DNA of 64,000 nucleotides, taken from positions 1 through 64,000 of the forward strand of contig DASRSL010000223.1 in NCBI GenBank assembly GCA_035656495.1, read 5' to 3'. The notes below the pieces were generated by a model. The model was not told where the DNA came from. It ran no database searches and worked only from the letters and a program-made list of their open reading frames with translations. How positions within the stretch are numbered: position 1 is the stretch's first letter; each line of letters starts with the position of its first letter. Of this stretch, positions 48,659 through 57,928 are shown in pieces. Made by a program: the position numbers and the translations under genes. This DNA comes from Roseiarcus sp035656495. Its GTDB lineage: Bacteria; Pseudomonadota; Alphaproteobacteria; Rhizobiales; Beijerinckiaceae.

Positions 48659-51004
48659 TCAGAATGTGATCGTCATTCCCGCGTAGGCCGAGAACGGCCT
48701 TCCCGGCACGGCCGTGGCGGTACCGGTGACGCCGCCCGGCACGCTGGGCCAGGGCACAGACGAAACCGGACCAAAGGTTCCATAGGTGTAATAGCGGGTA
48801 TCGAACAGGTTATTGACCAGGGCGAAGATCTTGATCTGGTTGGTGACCTGGTAGGACATATGCAGGTTCGCGAGAAAATATCCGCTGACCGGCGGAGTGA
48901 GATTGGCTTCGTCGCCATAGCGGTAAAAGCTGCTTTGGTAGCTCGCCGATGCGCCGACAATCCATTTGTCGGTGACGTTGTAATCGACTTGCCCGGTTAT
49001 GCGATTGAGCGGGATGCCGGGGATGCGGTCGCCGGGCACGACCTGAATGTCGCCATTGGCGTCGGCCATCGGATTATTGTCGCTGCCGAGCAGAAGCGGC
49101 GACTGGAACGTTGCGTCGGTGTAGGCATAACCGAGGATCGCGTGCAGCGCCGGCGTATCGTAGTGCAGGTTGAACTCGAGCCCCTGTCGCAGTGTCTTGC
49201 CGGCGTTGACGTAGTAGGCGAGGTTCGGATTATAGGTCATGGTTTCGTAGACGAGATCGTTGTTGATGGCGGCGTGATAGATATCGGCGTTCCAGCTCCA
49301 GAGGCCGTCGCCGGACTTGCCGAAAGTCCCGCGAGCGCCGAATTCGAACGTGTCGGCGACGACCTGTTGCAGCGGCGGGTCGCCGACGAAAAAATTCAGG
49401 AGCGAGCATGGGTTTGCGGCGCTCGAGCATGATAATTCCTGCGGTGTCGGCGCACGGTTGGTGACGGCATAGCTGCCGTAGAGTTGGAGCCACGGGGTTA
49501 CTCGATAGGTCAACCCGACCATCGGATTGAAGTGAGCGAAGGTGTTATTCCCGTTGACCGGGCCCCCAAACTGATCGGACAGATCAATCTGCGCATAGTT
49601 GTACCGACCTGCGAGAGTCAGATCCAGCTTCGGGAGCAAGGTGAAAATGTCCTGACCGAATATGCCGTAGTATTGATTGATGTCCTGGACCTTGACCGGA
49701 TTGACGCCTTCATCCGGCTGGACCTGGACGAACCCCGGCCCGATAAAAAATCGAGAGATCGGATCGAAGCCTCCGATCGTCGTCGTGCCGGAGAAAGCGC
49801 TGTCCGATCCGTCAAAGCTCGCCCCGACGACCAGATGATTTGGCCGCCCGGCGAGGTCGTTGGTGTTTGTCAGCTGCAAGGACGCGCCGTAAGAGCGGGC
49901 ATTCAGGGTCTGCGTGCTGAGTCCGGAGTAGGGGCCGCCGTTGGCGAAATCCGGAATCGGCGCCCCGCCGGCGCCCGTCACATAGGAGCCGTCGCCATTG
50001 CACAGCAATCCGGAGCCGTCGTTGCACGGCGATACGTCGACCGTGGTTCCGTTCGGAATCCTCTGGTCCAGGTTCTGAACGTACGCCACGCCCTGGATGC
50101 TCGTTTTCGAATCGATGGCGTAGGTTCCGTGCAGGTTGAGGCCGAAATACTGATTGTAAACGGTGTTGGGCGCCGTGAAAATGTTGCCTAGGTTCGCCTG
50201 CAGCGCCTGAACGGGCGACGCGCCGGGATTGCCCAGCCAGTTGTTGGCCCCGGTGATGTCCAGATGAAGCTCGGACGCCGGCTCTCGCCAGCCCAGATCC
50301 AAAAAGCCGCGCTCGACTTGCGATTCGCCGGTCGGTTGAAATCCGTTGTCATGAATGTATTCGCCCGCCCCATAGATCGCGAAATCGTCGACCTGTCTTC
50401 CGTACTCGAGGCTTGACCCCAGGCGACCGTAGGAGCCCGCATAGGTCGAAGAGTCGCCGCCCTGGAAAGTGAAGCCGTTCTTCAACTGGACGTTCACCGA
50501 GCCGCCGAGCGCGTTCAGGCCGAACAAGGGATTCGAGGATTCGACCGTGACGCTCTGGATCGCGACCGCGGGAATGAGATCCCAGTTCACCGTGTCGCCG
50601 AAGGGATCATTGAACCGGGCGCCGTTGACGTAAACCGCCAGTCCCTGAGGCGTGCCTGCGACGGGCGACGCGATGAAACCGCGGTAGATGAGGTTCGGCT
50701 GGAAGGGATTGCCGTCGACGTCCTCGACCCTTGTGCTCGGGATTTCGCGGGTGATGGCGTCCGTCAGGGCCGGCACGCCGCTCCAGGAAATATCCCGCGG
50801 ATCGAGGACGTATGTCGTGGCCGGGATCTTGTCGCGGTCCACATCGGAGCCGGGCAGCGGGGTCGGAGCGACGACGGTGAATTCCGGAAGGACGATGGGC
50901 TCAGCGCTCGATGACGATGTCATCGTCGTCTGCGCATTGGCGCTACCGACGGCCGCAACGAGGAGAAGGCCGGCCGTCGCGACACACGGCACGAGTCCGT
51001 CCAT
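48659..51004 (-). CDS. TonB-dependent outer-membrane receptor
   Basis: A 781-residue protein with a signal peptide of about 24 residues (ending ANA). The plug domain (about 55-185) contains VLDPRDISWSGVPALTDAITREIPSTRV, PNLIYRGF and LFGLNALGGSVNVQLKNG. A 22-strand barrel follows, ending in YAGMTITF, the terminal aromatic residue typical of BAM-assembled barrels. It uses TonB energy to import a ligand such as a siderophore, metal complex or vitamin; which one is not evident. No transport genes accompany it. An inverted repeat sits just upstream. Confidence 0.93.
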   Translation of the reverse strand: MDGLVPCVATAGLLLVAAVGSANAQTTMTSSSSAEPIVLPEFTVVAPTPLPGSDVDRDKIPATTYVLDPRDISWSGVPALTDAITREIPSTRVEDVDGNPFQPNLIYRGFIASPVAGTPQGLAVYVNGARFNDPFGDTVNWDLIPAVAIQSVTVESSNPLFGLNALGGSVNVQLKNGFTFQGGDSSTYAGSYGRLGSSLEYGRQVDDFAIYGAGEYIHDNGFQPTGESQVERGFLDLGWREPASELHLDITGANNWLGNPGASPVQALQANLGNIFTAPNTVYNQYFGLNLHGTYAIDSKTSIQGVAYVQNLDQRIPNGTTVDVSPCNDGSGLLCNGDGSYVTGAGGAPIPDFANGGPYSGLSTQTLNARSYGASLQLTNTNDLAGRPNHLVVGASFDGSDSAFSGTTTIGGFDPISRFFIGPGFVQVQPDEGVNPVKVQDINQYYGIFGQDIFTLLPKLDLTLAGRYNYAQIDLSDQFGGPVNGNNTFAHFNPMVGLTYRVTPWLQLYGSYAVTNRAPTPQELSCSSAANPCSLLNFFVGDPPLQQVVADTFEFGARGTFGKSGDGLWSWNADIYHAAINNDLVYETMTYNPNLAYYVNAGKTLRQGLEFNLHYDTPALHAILGYAYTDATFQSPLLLGSDNNPMADANGDIQVVPGDRIPGIPLNRITGQVDYNVTDKWIVGASASYQSSFYRYGDEANLTPPVSGYFLANLHMSYQVTNQIKIFALVNNLFDTRYYTYGTFGPVSSVPWPSVPGGVTGTATAVPGRPFSAYAGMTITF

Positions 51005-51028
51005 GGCTATGAAGGCCCCAGCATGACT

Positions 51029-51052
51029 TTAGCAACTTCGGCTTGTTGCTAA
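51029..51052 (-). promoter_or_regulatory. Inverted repeat upstream of the TonB receptor gene
   Basis: TTAGCAAC and GTTGCTAA are perfect 8-bp arms around an 8-nt TTCGGCTT centre, starting 24 nt upstream of the receptor ATG. It could be an operator for a repressor of this receptor, or an RNA hairpin in the leader. It stands out as AT-rich in GC-rich surroundings. The rest of the 250-bp gap to cvpA shows no gene. Confidence 0.5.
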
Positions 51053-51255
51053 TTTAGGCCGAAATGGAATGCGACGCCAAGGCGCTGGGTGCGAACCGGC
51101 CGACGAACTGCTTACGCATCATTCGCCGACGGCGAAAGCGCCTGCGACCCGCTCGGGGTGACGAACCGGGCCCGCTTCGTTATAAGGCGCTCCGCCGGAC
51201 GTCGCCGGCGACGACCGTCGCCGCGGTTTTCGAGCGTCCCGACGAGGTATTCTGA

Positions 51256-51951
51256 ATGCCTTCCTATCTCGATCTCGCCGTGCTCGCGATCGTCCTCATA
51301 TCGGCGTTCTTGTCGATGCTGCGCGGCTTCTCCCGCGAGATCCTCGCGATCGCCTCGTGGGCCGCCGCGGCCGCCGCCGCCTATTACTTCTATCCGGTCG
51401 TGGTTCCCTACCTTACGCCGTATATCCACAAGGACGTCGTCGCGCAGGCGCTCGCCGCCGCGATCGTGTTCTTCGCCACGCTGATCGTCGTTTCGCTCTT
51501 CACCATCCGGCTATCGGACGCGATCCTCGACAGCAAGATCGGGGCGCTCGACCGCACGCTCGGCTTCGTGTTCGGCGTCGCGCGCGGCTTCCTGCTCGCC
51601 GTCGTCGGCTTTGCGATCTTCAACTGGCTGGTATCGGAAAAGCAGCAGCCGGAATGGGTGAAAGCCGCCAAGACGCGTCCGGTGCTGACCGGCTCCGCGG
51701 ACAGGATCGTCGCCTTGCTGCCGGAGGACGCGGCGGCGACCATCGACGCCTGGATCAAATCGCGCGGCAATATCCTTCCCCCGAGCGACGAGCCGACCGA
51801 CGAATCCGCGCCGGCCACGCCCGGGCCGGCGGGCTCCCAGAAGAAGGCCGAGTCCTCGACGAACACGGACAATCCCGACAAGCGGAAGCTCGACGCCCTT
51901 ATCAACAGGAATGTGCCCCAGCCGGCCCCGGCGGCGAACCCCAGACAATGA
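51256..51951 (+). CDS. cvpA: CvpA family membrane protein
   Basis: A 231-residue protein with four hydrophobic helices in residues 1-130, starting YLDLAVLAIVLISAFLSMLRGFSREI as in CvpA. The C-terminal 80 residues are Pro/Asp-rich and hydrophilic. CvpA is named for colicin V export and affects envelope integrity and stress tolerance. It overlaps purF by ATGA, the widely conserved cvpA-purF pair. Confidence 0.93.
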   Translation: MPSYLDLAVLAIVLISAFLSMLRGFSREILAIASWAAAAAAAYYFYPVVVPYLTPYIHKDVVAQALAAAIVFFATLIVVSLFTIRLSDAILDSKIGALDRTLGFVFGVARGFLLAVVGFAIFNWLVSEKQQPEWVKAAKTRPVLTGSADRIVALLPEDAAATIDAWIKSRGNILPPSDEPTDESAPATPGPAGSQKKAESSTNTDNPDKRKLDALINRNVPQPAPAANPRQ

Positions 51952-53474
51952 TTGACTGGAGGCCCGACGGCTCCGACGGATCAAGCGAGGACGCCATCGA
52001 CCGCGCCTTCGAACCGGCCGAAGATTCGGGCGTCGATCCCGAGGAAGATCGGCTGCGCGAGCAGTGCGGGGTCTTCGGCCTCTTCGGCCATCCTGACGCC
52101 GCGGCGGTGGTCGCGCTCGGCCTGCACGCCCTGCAGCATCGGGGACAGGAGGCGGCGGGCATCGTCGCCTTCGATGGAAGCCGGTTTCATTCGGAGCGCC
52201 GCCAAGGCCTGGTCGGCGACCATTTTTCCAGCGCCGCGGCGATCGACCGCCTGCCGGGGCAGGCGGCCATCGGCCACGTGCGCTATTCGACGACCGGCGA
52301 GACGGCGCTGCGCAACGTCCAGCCCCTGTTCGCCGAGCTCGAGGCAGGCGGCCTCGCGGTCGCCCACAACGGCAACCTCACCAATGGCTTGACCCTGCGG
52401 CGCGAGCTCATTCGCGGCGGCGCCATCTGCCAGTCGACCACCGACACCGAAGTCGTGCTGCTGCTCGCGGCGCGCTCCCGCCGCTCGAAGATCATCGACC
52501 GCTTTGTCGAGGCGCTGGCGGAAATCGAGGGCGCCTACGCGCTCGTCGCCCTGACCAACAAGAAGCTGATCGGCGCCCGCGATCCGCTGGGGATCCGCCC
52601 GCTGGTGCTGGGCGACCTCGACGGCTGCCCGATCCTGTGTTCCGAAACCTGCGCGCTCGACATCATCGGCGCGAAGTTCGTCCGCGACATCGAGAACGGC
52701 GAGGTCGTCGTGATCGACGCCGAGGGCGTCAAGAGCTTCTTCCCCCTGCCCCGGGTCGCGGCGCGGCCCTGCATTTTCGAGTATATCTATTTCGCCCGGC
52801 CCGACTCGATCGTGCACGGCCGTTCGGTCTACGACGCCCGCAAGGCGATGGGCGCCGAGCTCGCGCGCGAGGCGCCGGCCGCCGCCGACGTGGTGGTGCC
52901 GGTGCCCGACTCGGGCGTTCCGGCCGCGATCGGTTTTGCGAGAGGGTGCGGCCTGCCGTTCGAGCTCGGCATCATCCGCAACCACTATGTCGGCCGCACC
53001 TTCATCCAGCCGACCCAGTCGATCCGCGAGCTCGGCGTTCGCCTGAAGCACAACGCCAACCGCACCGTGGTCGTAGGCAAGCGCGTGGTGCTGATCGACG
53101 ATTCGATCGTGCGCGGCACGACCAGCGTCAAGATCGTCCGGATGATGCGGGAAGCAGGCGCTCGCGAGGTGCATTTCCGCATTTCTTCGCCCCCGATCGC
53201 CTATCCCGACTTTTACGGCATCGACACCCCTGAGCGCGAAAAGCTCCTGGCCGCGCGGATGGACCTCGAGGCGATGCGACGGTTCATGGGCGCCGACAGC
53301 CTGGCGTTCCTTTCGATCGGGGGAATCTACCGGGCCATGGGCCATGCCGCGCGCGACCCGAAGCATCCCCAGTTCACCGACCATTGCTTCACCGGCGAGT
53401 ATCCCACCCGCCTCATCGACAAGGACGGCGAGCCCGAAAAACAGCGCCTGCCGCTCCTGGCCGAGGCGGTCTGA
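51948..53474 (+). CDS. purF: Amidophosphoribosyltransferase
   Basis: A 508-residue PurF. It makes phosphoribosylamine from PRPP and glutamine, the first committed step of purine synthesis. The glutaminase nucleophile Cys is at residue 40 in REQCGVFGLFG, so a 39-residue propeptide must be removed, as in the Bacillus type, rather than Met only. The PRPP motif is VVLIDDSIVRGTTS. FISIGG-like end and SIGGIYRAMG are present. The ATG overlaps the cvpA stop; longer frames run into cvpA. Confidence 0.95.
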   Translation: MIDWRPDGSDGSSEDAIDRAFEPAEDSGVDPEEDRLREQCGVFGLFGHPDAAAVVALGLHALQHRGQEAAGIVAFDGSRFHSERRQGLVGDHFSSAAAIDRLPGQAAIGHVRYSTTGETALRNVQPLFAELEAGGLAVAHNGNLTNGLTLRRELIRGGAICQSTTDTEVVLLLAARSRRSKIIDRFVEALAEIEGAYALVALTNKKLIGARDPLGIRPLVLGDLDGCPILCSETCALDIIGAKFVRDIENGEVVVIDAEGVKSFFPLPRVAARPCIFEYIYFARPDSIVHGRSVYDARKAMGAELAREAPAAADVVVPVPDSGVPAAIGFARGCGLPFELGIIRNHYVGRTFIQPTQSIRELGVRLKHNANRTVVVGKRVVLIDDSIVRGTTSVKIVRMMREAGAREVHFRISSPPIAYPDFYGIDTPEREKLLAARMDLEAMRRFMGADSLAFLSIGGIYRAMGHAARDPKHPQFTDHCFTGEYPTRLIDKDGEPEKQRLPLLAEAV

Positions 53475-53567
53475 GGCGCGGTTCCTGCGAGCCGAAGGCG
53501 AAGCAATTCACGGCGGCGGATCGCGTCGAACCAGGCGGCGGATCAGGCACGGGTTATCCCTGCATTT

Positions 53568-53729
53568 TGCCGAACAGGAACTTTGTTTCCCAGATGGGCC
53601 GAAAAATGTCCCTGTTCGGCAGCGTAGGGAATTTTGCTGGAACAGCCTCGAATCGTTTGGCTTTTCCGGGCGATTCTTGCCCGAATTGGCCGAAAAACGA
53701 TTGCCTGATCTTTTCCCTGCGGCAGGGAA
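53568..53729. repeat. Palindrome-rich intergenic element between purF and podJ
   Basis: TGCCGAACAGG (53568-53578) is exactly inverted at 53611-53621 (CCTGTTCGGCA). GGCCGAAAAA occurs twice (near 53598 and 53689). TTCCCTG-CGG-CAGGGAA (53713-53729) is a perfect small hairpin. Similar GGGAA/TTCCC-rich strings are common in intergenic DNA of Hyphomicrobiales, so this is probably a copy of a dispersed element (inference). It lies between two convergent genes. Confidence 0.5.
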
Positions 53730-53760
53730 TCGGCCGCCGGCCGGTGTCGCGAGCAAGTGG

Positions 53761-56700
53761 TCAGGGCGCCGACACGGGCGGCGGGGCGCCGGAGGAGGCC
53801 GGCGCCGCGCGGCTGAGCGGGGATGCGCCCGACTTGGCGTCCCATCCGCTGGGCGGCGACGGCGCCTCGTTGGCGGCGGGATCGGGTTTGGCGGCCTTGA
53901 ATTTGGCGAGGTCGTCCGCCGCCGCTGCCAGCCCGGCCGGGTCCATTTTGGCGGCCACCTCGTCGCGCTTCTTCGCTGCGTCTGCGTCGCCTTGAGCCGC
54001 CGCAAGCGAGAACCACAGCCAAGACTGCCGTAGATCCTGATCGACGCCGAGGCCGCGGGCGTAGAGGATGGCGAGATTGAACTCGCTGTCGCGAACTCCC
54101 ATTTCCGCCGCCTTGCGGAACCACTTCGCGGCCTCGGCGTAATTCGGCGCCTCGCCGACAGGTTCCGCATAAATAACCGCCAGGTTGTGCGCCGCGCGAG
54201 CGTTGCCCGCTTCGGCGGCCTTCGTGTACCACCGTTTGGCGGCGCCGGTGTCGCGCTGGACTCCGACGCCCTTGCTGTACAGCGTTCCGAGTCTGAACTG
54301 AGCGGGCGCAAGACCCGACGAGGCCGCGCGTTCCAACAAGAGCGCGGCGGTTTGCTCGTCCCGGGGAACTCCGCGCCCTTCGAGAAGCCGCTGCGCCAAC
54401 TCGTACTGCGCTGCCGGCGAACCGGCGATGACGCCGTCACGCAGGAAGGGCGGCAATGCGGCGGCGAGCGGCGCCGAAAGCTGCGGCTCGGCAGGCGCGG
54501 CCGGGGAATTGGCGGTGGCGGCTTGAGGCGCGATCGACGCGGTAGGCGTCGAATCGACGCGCGGCGCGGCCGGGCCGGTCGCGGGAGCAATGTTGCCCGG
54601 GTTGACGAGCGAGGCGCCGCCCAACGCCAATTTATGCCCGTTCAACTCAGACTTCTGCAGGACGGGGAGGTGCCCTCCGATCAACCTGATGGCCGCCGTG
54701 GCCGCAATCGCGAGCGCGGCGGCGAGAAGAACGGAGCGCTTGTGGTTTTCGTACAGCGATTTCGCTCGTGCAATCCCGGGGGCGGCCGGGGCGTTTTGGG
54801 CGGCTCCCTCCGCTAGCGCCGAGTGCGCAGCCCGGCGCGCCGCGGCAATATGGGCCGAAACCGAGGGGTTCGTTCTGGAGCCGATCTCCCGCATCGGCTC
54901 CTGCGCCTCCCGAACGCGCTGCGGCCCGCCGGAGCCAGGCTCGAGCAGAACATCATCCGAAGCAGATTGCGAGAGCGCGGAACCGTCTTCGTTCTCCGGC
55001 GTCACTGGCTTGAGGGGACGTCGCAAAGCGGACGAATCCGTCGACTCCAGCGCCTCGATCCCGCGGATGACGGACGCCGACGGACCGGTTGCGCCTGCCC
55101 GAACCGCAGGGGACCGCATCTCGTCTTGATCGTTACTCGGGGGTTCGCCCAAGTGGGCCAATTGTCCGGTAAGCTTGCGCATCAGACCCTGCATTCCGTC
55201 CTGGCCCGAAAGCGCTTCGAGACGGTCGTGGATCTGAGCGATCTGCTCCGCGAGACCGCGCTCGTCGATGCGGACCGCGAGGTTTTTTTCCAGGCGCCGC
55301 GCGACTTCCTCTGCAATCTGGCCGACGGTTTCGAGATCAAAGCGAAGCCCGGCGCTGAAATCGAGTTTCGCATCCAACGATTGAAGCCGGCACTCGATTG
55401 AACTCAGCCCGGCCGTCGAGTCCGGTTGCGGAAGGCGGTCGAGTTTGTTGAGAATTTCCGCCAACATCGGCTCGATCGCGTCAGGGTCTGCTTCCATGTC
55501 TTTATGGCCAGTCGCATCGAGCTTGTCGCTGATGTCGCGCATGAGCGCGACCAGTGAATCCGCGCTCGGATTCCCGAGTTTCACGATGAGCTCTTTCAAG
55601 GATGCCTCCAGTGCGCTCGCGTCGATTTGCGGCTCGAGGCGGGCGTCCAGCGACTGACGAACGCCGTCAATGCGACGCGCCAGGTCTTCCAAGGCGTGCG
55701 GGTCCACTGCGTTTTGCGCAGGCTGCGAAATCTCCCGGTCGAGCCGCTCAGCGATGCGCTCGAGGCGACGTTCGATCAACATCAGAGCAGTAATTGGCGT
55801 GGAGCGCTCAATCTCGCTACGCAGGTCGGCGAGTGATGCGACCATCCGCTCCGATTCGACTTGCGGAGCAGGGCTCGAGCCGAGCTGCTCGATGCGATCG
55901 GCGAGTTCGCCGACTTGGCGTTCCAGGCGTTCGAGAGGCGCGCTGCGCGTGGCTGCCGCGGCAAGGAGGTCACGCACCTCTTCGGTTTGCTGTTGGATCC
56001 GGTCGAAGCTCTCCGCGCTGATCGCGGCTCCGGCCAAGGAGTCGATCTTGCCGGCCAACGCGGCTATTTCCCGCTCCAGCCCGGACACAACCTGCTGCAG
56101 ATCGCGCGACTTCAAGCTCGCGCGCAACTCAGCCGCCATAGCGTCAAGCGGCGCCAGCAGCGATTCCCGCTCGCCCTCCTGACGGAGCAGGGCGACTCGC
56201 TCGGTCAAATCTCGAACTGCGCCTTCCAGCGCGACGACCGCGTTGCGCGGCGCGAGCTCGGTAAGACTGCGGTTCATCGCAGCGATCCCTTCCCGCATCG
56301 CCGTCAGGTCGCGGGCGCAGGCGCGTTGATCTCCCTCTTGCCAAGGAAGGTCCAAATCTCGTGCCACTCCTGGAGCGTCTTCGTGCGGCGCTTTCGGCGC
56401 CGTTAGGGCAGAGGCGGCGAGTTCGCCCTCCGCTTCATTCGCGGAATTGGTTGGCTCAGTCGCCTCCGCGGCAGCCGCAGAGGCCATTTCGTCGATCCGG
56501 CTTTCTCCGGCCGCCGACGCGGGTTCCGGCAGAGGTGAGGCTCGGCGCGCTTCCCGCGCTTCTTGCGCCTGTCGACGGAGCGCAATCTGCGATACTGCGG
56601 CCTTCAGATCGAGGCGGCGCTTTTCCGAGTTGGCTTCAAGCGAAGCGTTCGGCGCGTGCGCCATCTGACGCGCCGCCTCAATCCGGCGCGCAATCTCCTG

Positions 56701-57150
56701 CAACCGCTCGTCCAGCCGCCGGTGCAGGGCCGGTCGCGCAACGGACGCCTGCAAGGGGGACCGCCGTTCGTCGTCGGTGGAAGATCGTCGATAAGCGTGG
56801 GATGGCGTTCCTCGATCGATGCTCTCACACGTTCGTTCCAGCACGCCTGTAACTGTTTCGAACACCCGCTCCAGGCGCTCCTCGCCGCGCCTTATCCGGC
56901 GTTCGATCCGCGTGATCGCCGACTCGAGAAAATCCTCGGCTTCATCAAGCCAGGCATGAGCGGGTTGCTCGGAAGCGCGCGAGAGAACGTCGTCGCCGCG
57001 TTCGTTCAAATCATCTCCGGCGACCCGTCCGACGATGGCCTCGTCGAGCCATTCATCGAGACTTAGACCTGCCTGTCGGGCTGCCTCCTTCACCAGACGC
57101 CAAGCTTCGGGACGCACGCTCGGTTGTTTCCACGCCGTGCTCTTATTCAT
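53761..57150 (-). CDS. podJ: PodJ-like polar coiled-coil protein with Sel1 repeats
   Basis: A 1129-residue protein. The N-terminal 45 residues form a ribbon-helix-like segment (SVRPEAWRLVKEAARQAGLSLDEWLDEAI). Residues 50-780 are mostly coiled coil. One transmembrane helix (about 800-820, SVLLAAALAIAATAAIRLIGG) follows. The periplasmic tail carries at least three Sel1 repeats (about 905-1060: YELAQRLLEGRGV, QFRLGTLYSKGVGV, EFNLAILYARGLGV). This matches PodJ, which localises factors at a cell pole. No peptidoglycan-binding domain is seen at the end. Confidence 0.85.
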   Translation of the reverse strand: MNKSTAWKQPSVRPEAWRLVKEAARQAGLSLDEWLDEAIVGRVAGDDLNERGDDVLSRASEQPAHAWLDEAEDFLESAITRIERRIRRGEERLERVFETVTGVLERTCESIDRGTPSHAYRRSSTDDERRSPLQASVARPALHRRLDERLQEIARRIEAARQMAHAPNASLEANSEKRRLDLKAAVSQIALRRQAQEAREARRASPLPEPASAAGESRIDEMASAAAAEATEPTNSANEAEGELAASALTAPKAPHEDAPGVARDLDLPWQEGDQRACARDLTAMREGIAAMNRSLTELAPRNAVVALEGAVRDLTERVALLRQEGERESLLAPLDAMAAELRASLKSRDLQQVVSGLEREIAALAGKIDSLAGAAISAESFDRIQQQTEEVRDLLAAAATRSAPLERLERQVGELADRIEQLGSSPAPQVESERMVASLADLRSEIERSTPITALMLIERRLERIAERLDREISQPAQNAVDPHALEDLARRIDGVRQSLDARLEPQIDASALEASLKELIVKLGNPSADSLVALMRDISDKLDATGHKDMEADPDAIEPMLAEILNKLDRLPQPDSTAGLSSIECRLQSLDAKLDFSAGLRFDLETVGQIAEEVARRLEKNLAVRIDERGLAEQIAQIHDRLEALSGQDGMQGLMRKLTGQLAHLGEPPSNDQDEMRSPAVRAGATGPSASVIRGIEALESTDSSALRRPLKPVTPENEDGSALSQSASDDVLLEPGSGGPQRVREAQEPMREIGSRTNPSVSAHIAAARRAAHSALAEGAAQNAPAAPGIARAKSLYENHKRSVLLAAALAIAATAAIRLIGGHLPVLQKSELNGHKLALGGASLVNPGNIAPATGPAAPRVDSTPTASIAPQAATANSPAAPAEPQLSAPLAAALPPFLRDGVIAGSPAAQYELAQRLLEGRGVPRDEQTAALLLERAASSGLAPAQFRLGTLYSKGVGVQRDTGAAKRWYTKAAEAGNARAAHNLAVIYAEPVGEAPNYAEAAKWFRKAAEMGVRDSEFNLAILYARGLGVDQDLRQSWLWFSLAAAQGDADAAKKRDEVAAKMDPAGLAAAADDLAKFKAAKPDPAANEAPSPPSGWDAKSGASPLSRAAPASSGAPPPVSAP

Positions 57151-57414
57151 GACTTCAATCGTCCTTGGCGCCTGCGATTCACTGCGCCCGCCATGGCGCC
57201 GCGGTCGGAGTTTTTGAGCGGCATGGTGAAGAAACGGTTAAGCCCGCTTTTCGGCGACCCGCCGCGCCTCGCGCGGGGGGCGGCGAGGTTGTAAATGGAC
57301 GCAGCGCAACTTTTGGTTGCAAAAGGGCGCCGATGGGCATAGTGGATTCGGATCGCGCAACGACGCGCGAATCGGCAAGGCGCGAACACTACGGCGCCGA
57401 CTAAAGGAGATGTC

Positions 57415-57867
57415 ATGAGCCGGATGTCGTCCCTCAACTATGCCAGCAGCCAGGCCTCGGGCGAGGCCGACAAAGACGGGAAGGCGACGCCCGCGTCGGA
57501 GCAGGCGGAATTGACGATCAGCCAGATGTCGCGACAGTTTGGAGTGAGTCTGCGTACTCTGCGGTTCTATGAGGATCGAGGGCTGATCAAGCCACGGCGC
57601 GAAGGCAACGCCCGCTACTATCGGGGGGTCGATCGCGTTCGGATGGAAATGATTCTCCGCGGCAAGAAGCTCGGATTCACGCTGACAGAGATCAATGACC
57701 TTATCGGCGGCAAGGGGGCCAGTGAAACGACCGATCTCGAGGAGCAGCTGCAACCGCAGCAGATCGTCAACCAGATCAGCCATCTGGAGCGCCAGCGCAG
57801 CGAAATCGACAGCGCCATTGAGCGGCTGCGCGAAACGCGTAGCCGCCGGCAGAGCGCCGCCACCTGA
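57415..57867 (+). CDS. MerR-family transcriptional regulator
   Basis: A 150-residue protein. After a 30-residue disordered start it has the MerR DNA-binding motif TISQMSRQFGVSLRTLRFYEDRGLIKPRREGNARYY as one continuous helix-turn-helix and wing. A helical dimerisation segment (QQIVNQISHLERQRSEIDSAIERLRE) follows. No cysteine-rich effector site is present. It resembles the short MerR proteins near podJ in Hyphomicrobiales. It is transcribed away from podJ, and the 264-bp gap between them holds both promoters. Confidence 0.9.
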   Translation: MSRMSSLNYASSQASGEADKDGKATPASEQAELTISQMSRQFGVSLRTLRFYEDRGLIKPRREGNARYYRGVDRVRMEMILRGKKLGFTLTEINDLIGGKGASETTDLEEQLQPQQIVNQISHLERQRSEIDSAIERLRETRSRRQSAAT

Positions 57868-57928
57868 GCCGGCGCTTGCCGGGCGGCCGCGGTCGGTTAC
57901 CCCGCTGTTCCGGGGCGGCGTTGCGTCG

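Noticed and set aside
53761..57150. Long helical gene considered as a phage tape-measure or tail protein
   Set aside because: The single transmembrane helix, the Sel1 repeats and the ribbon-helix N-terminus fit PodJ, and no phage genes are nearby.
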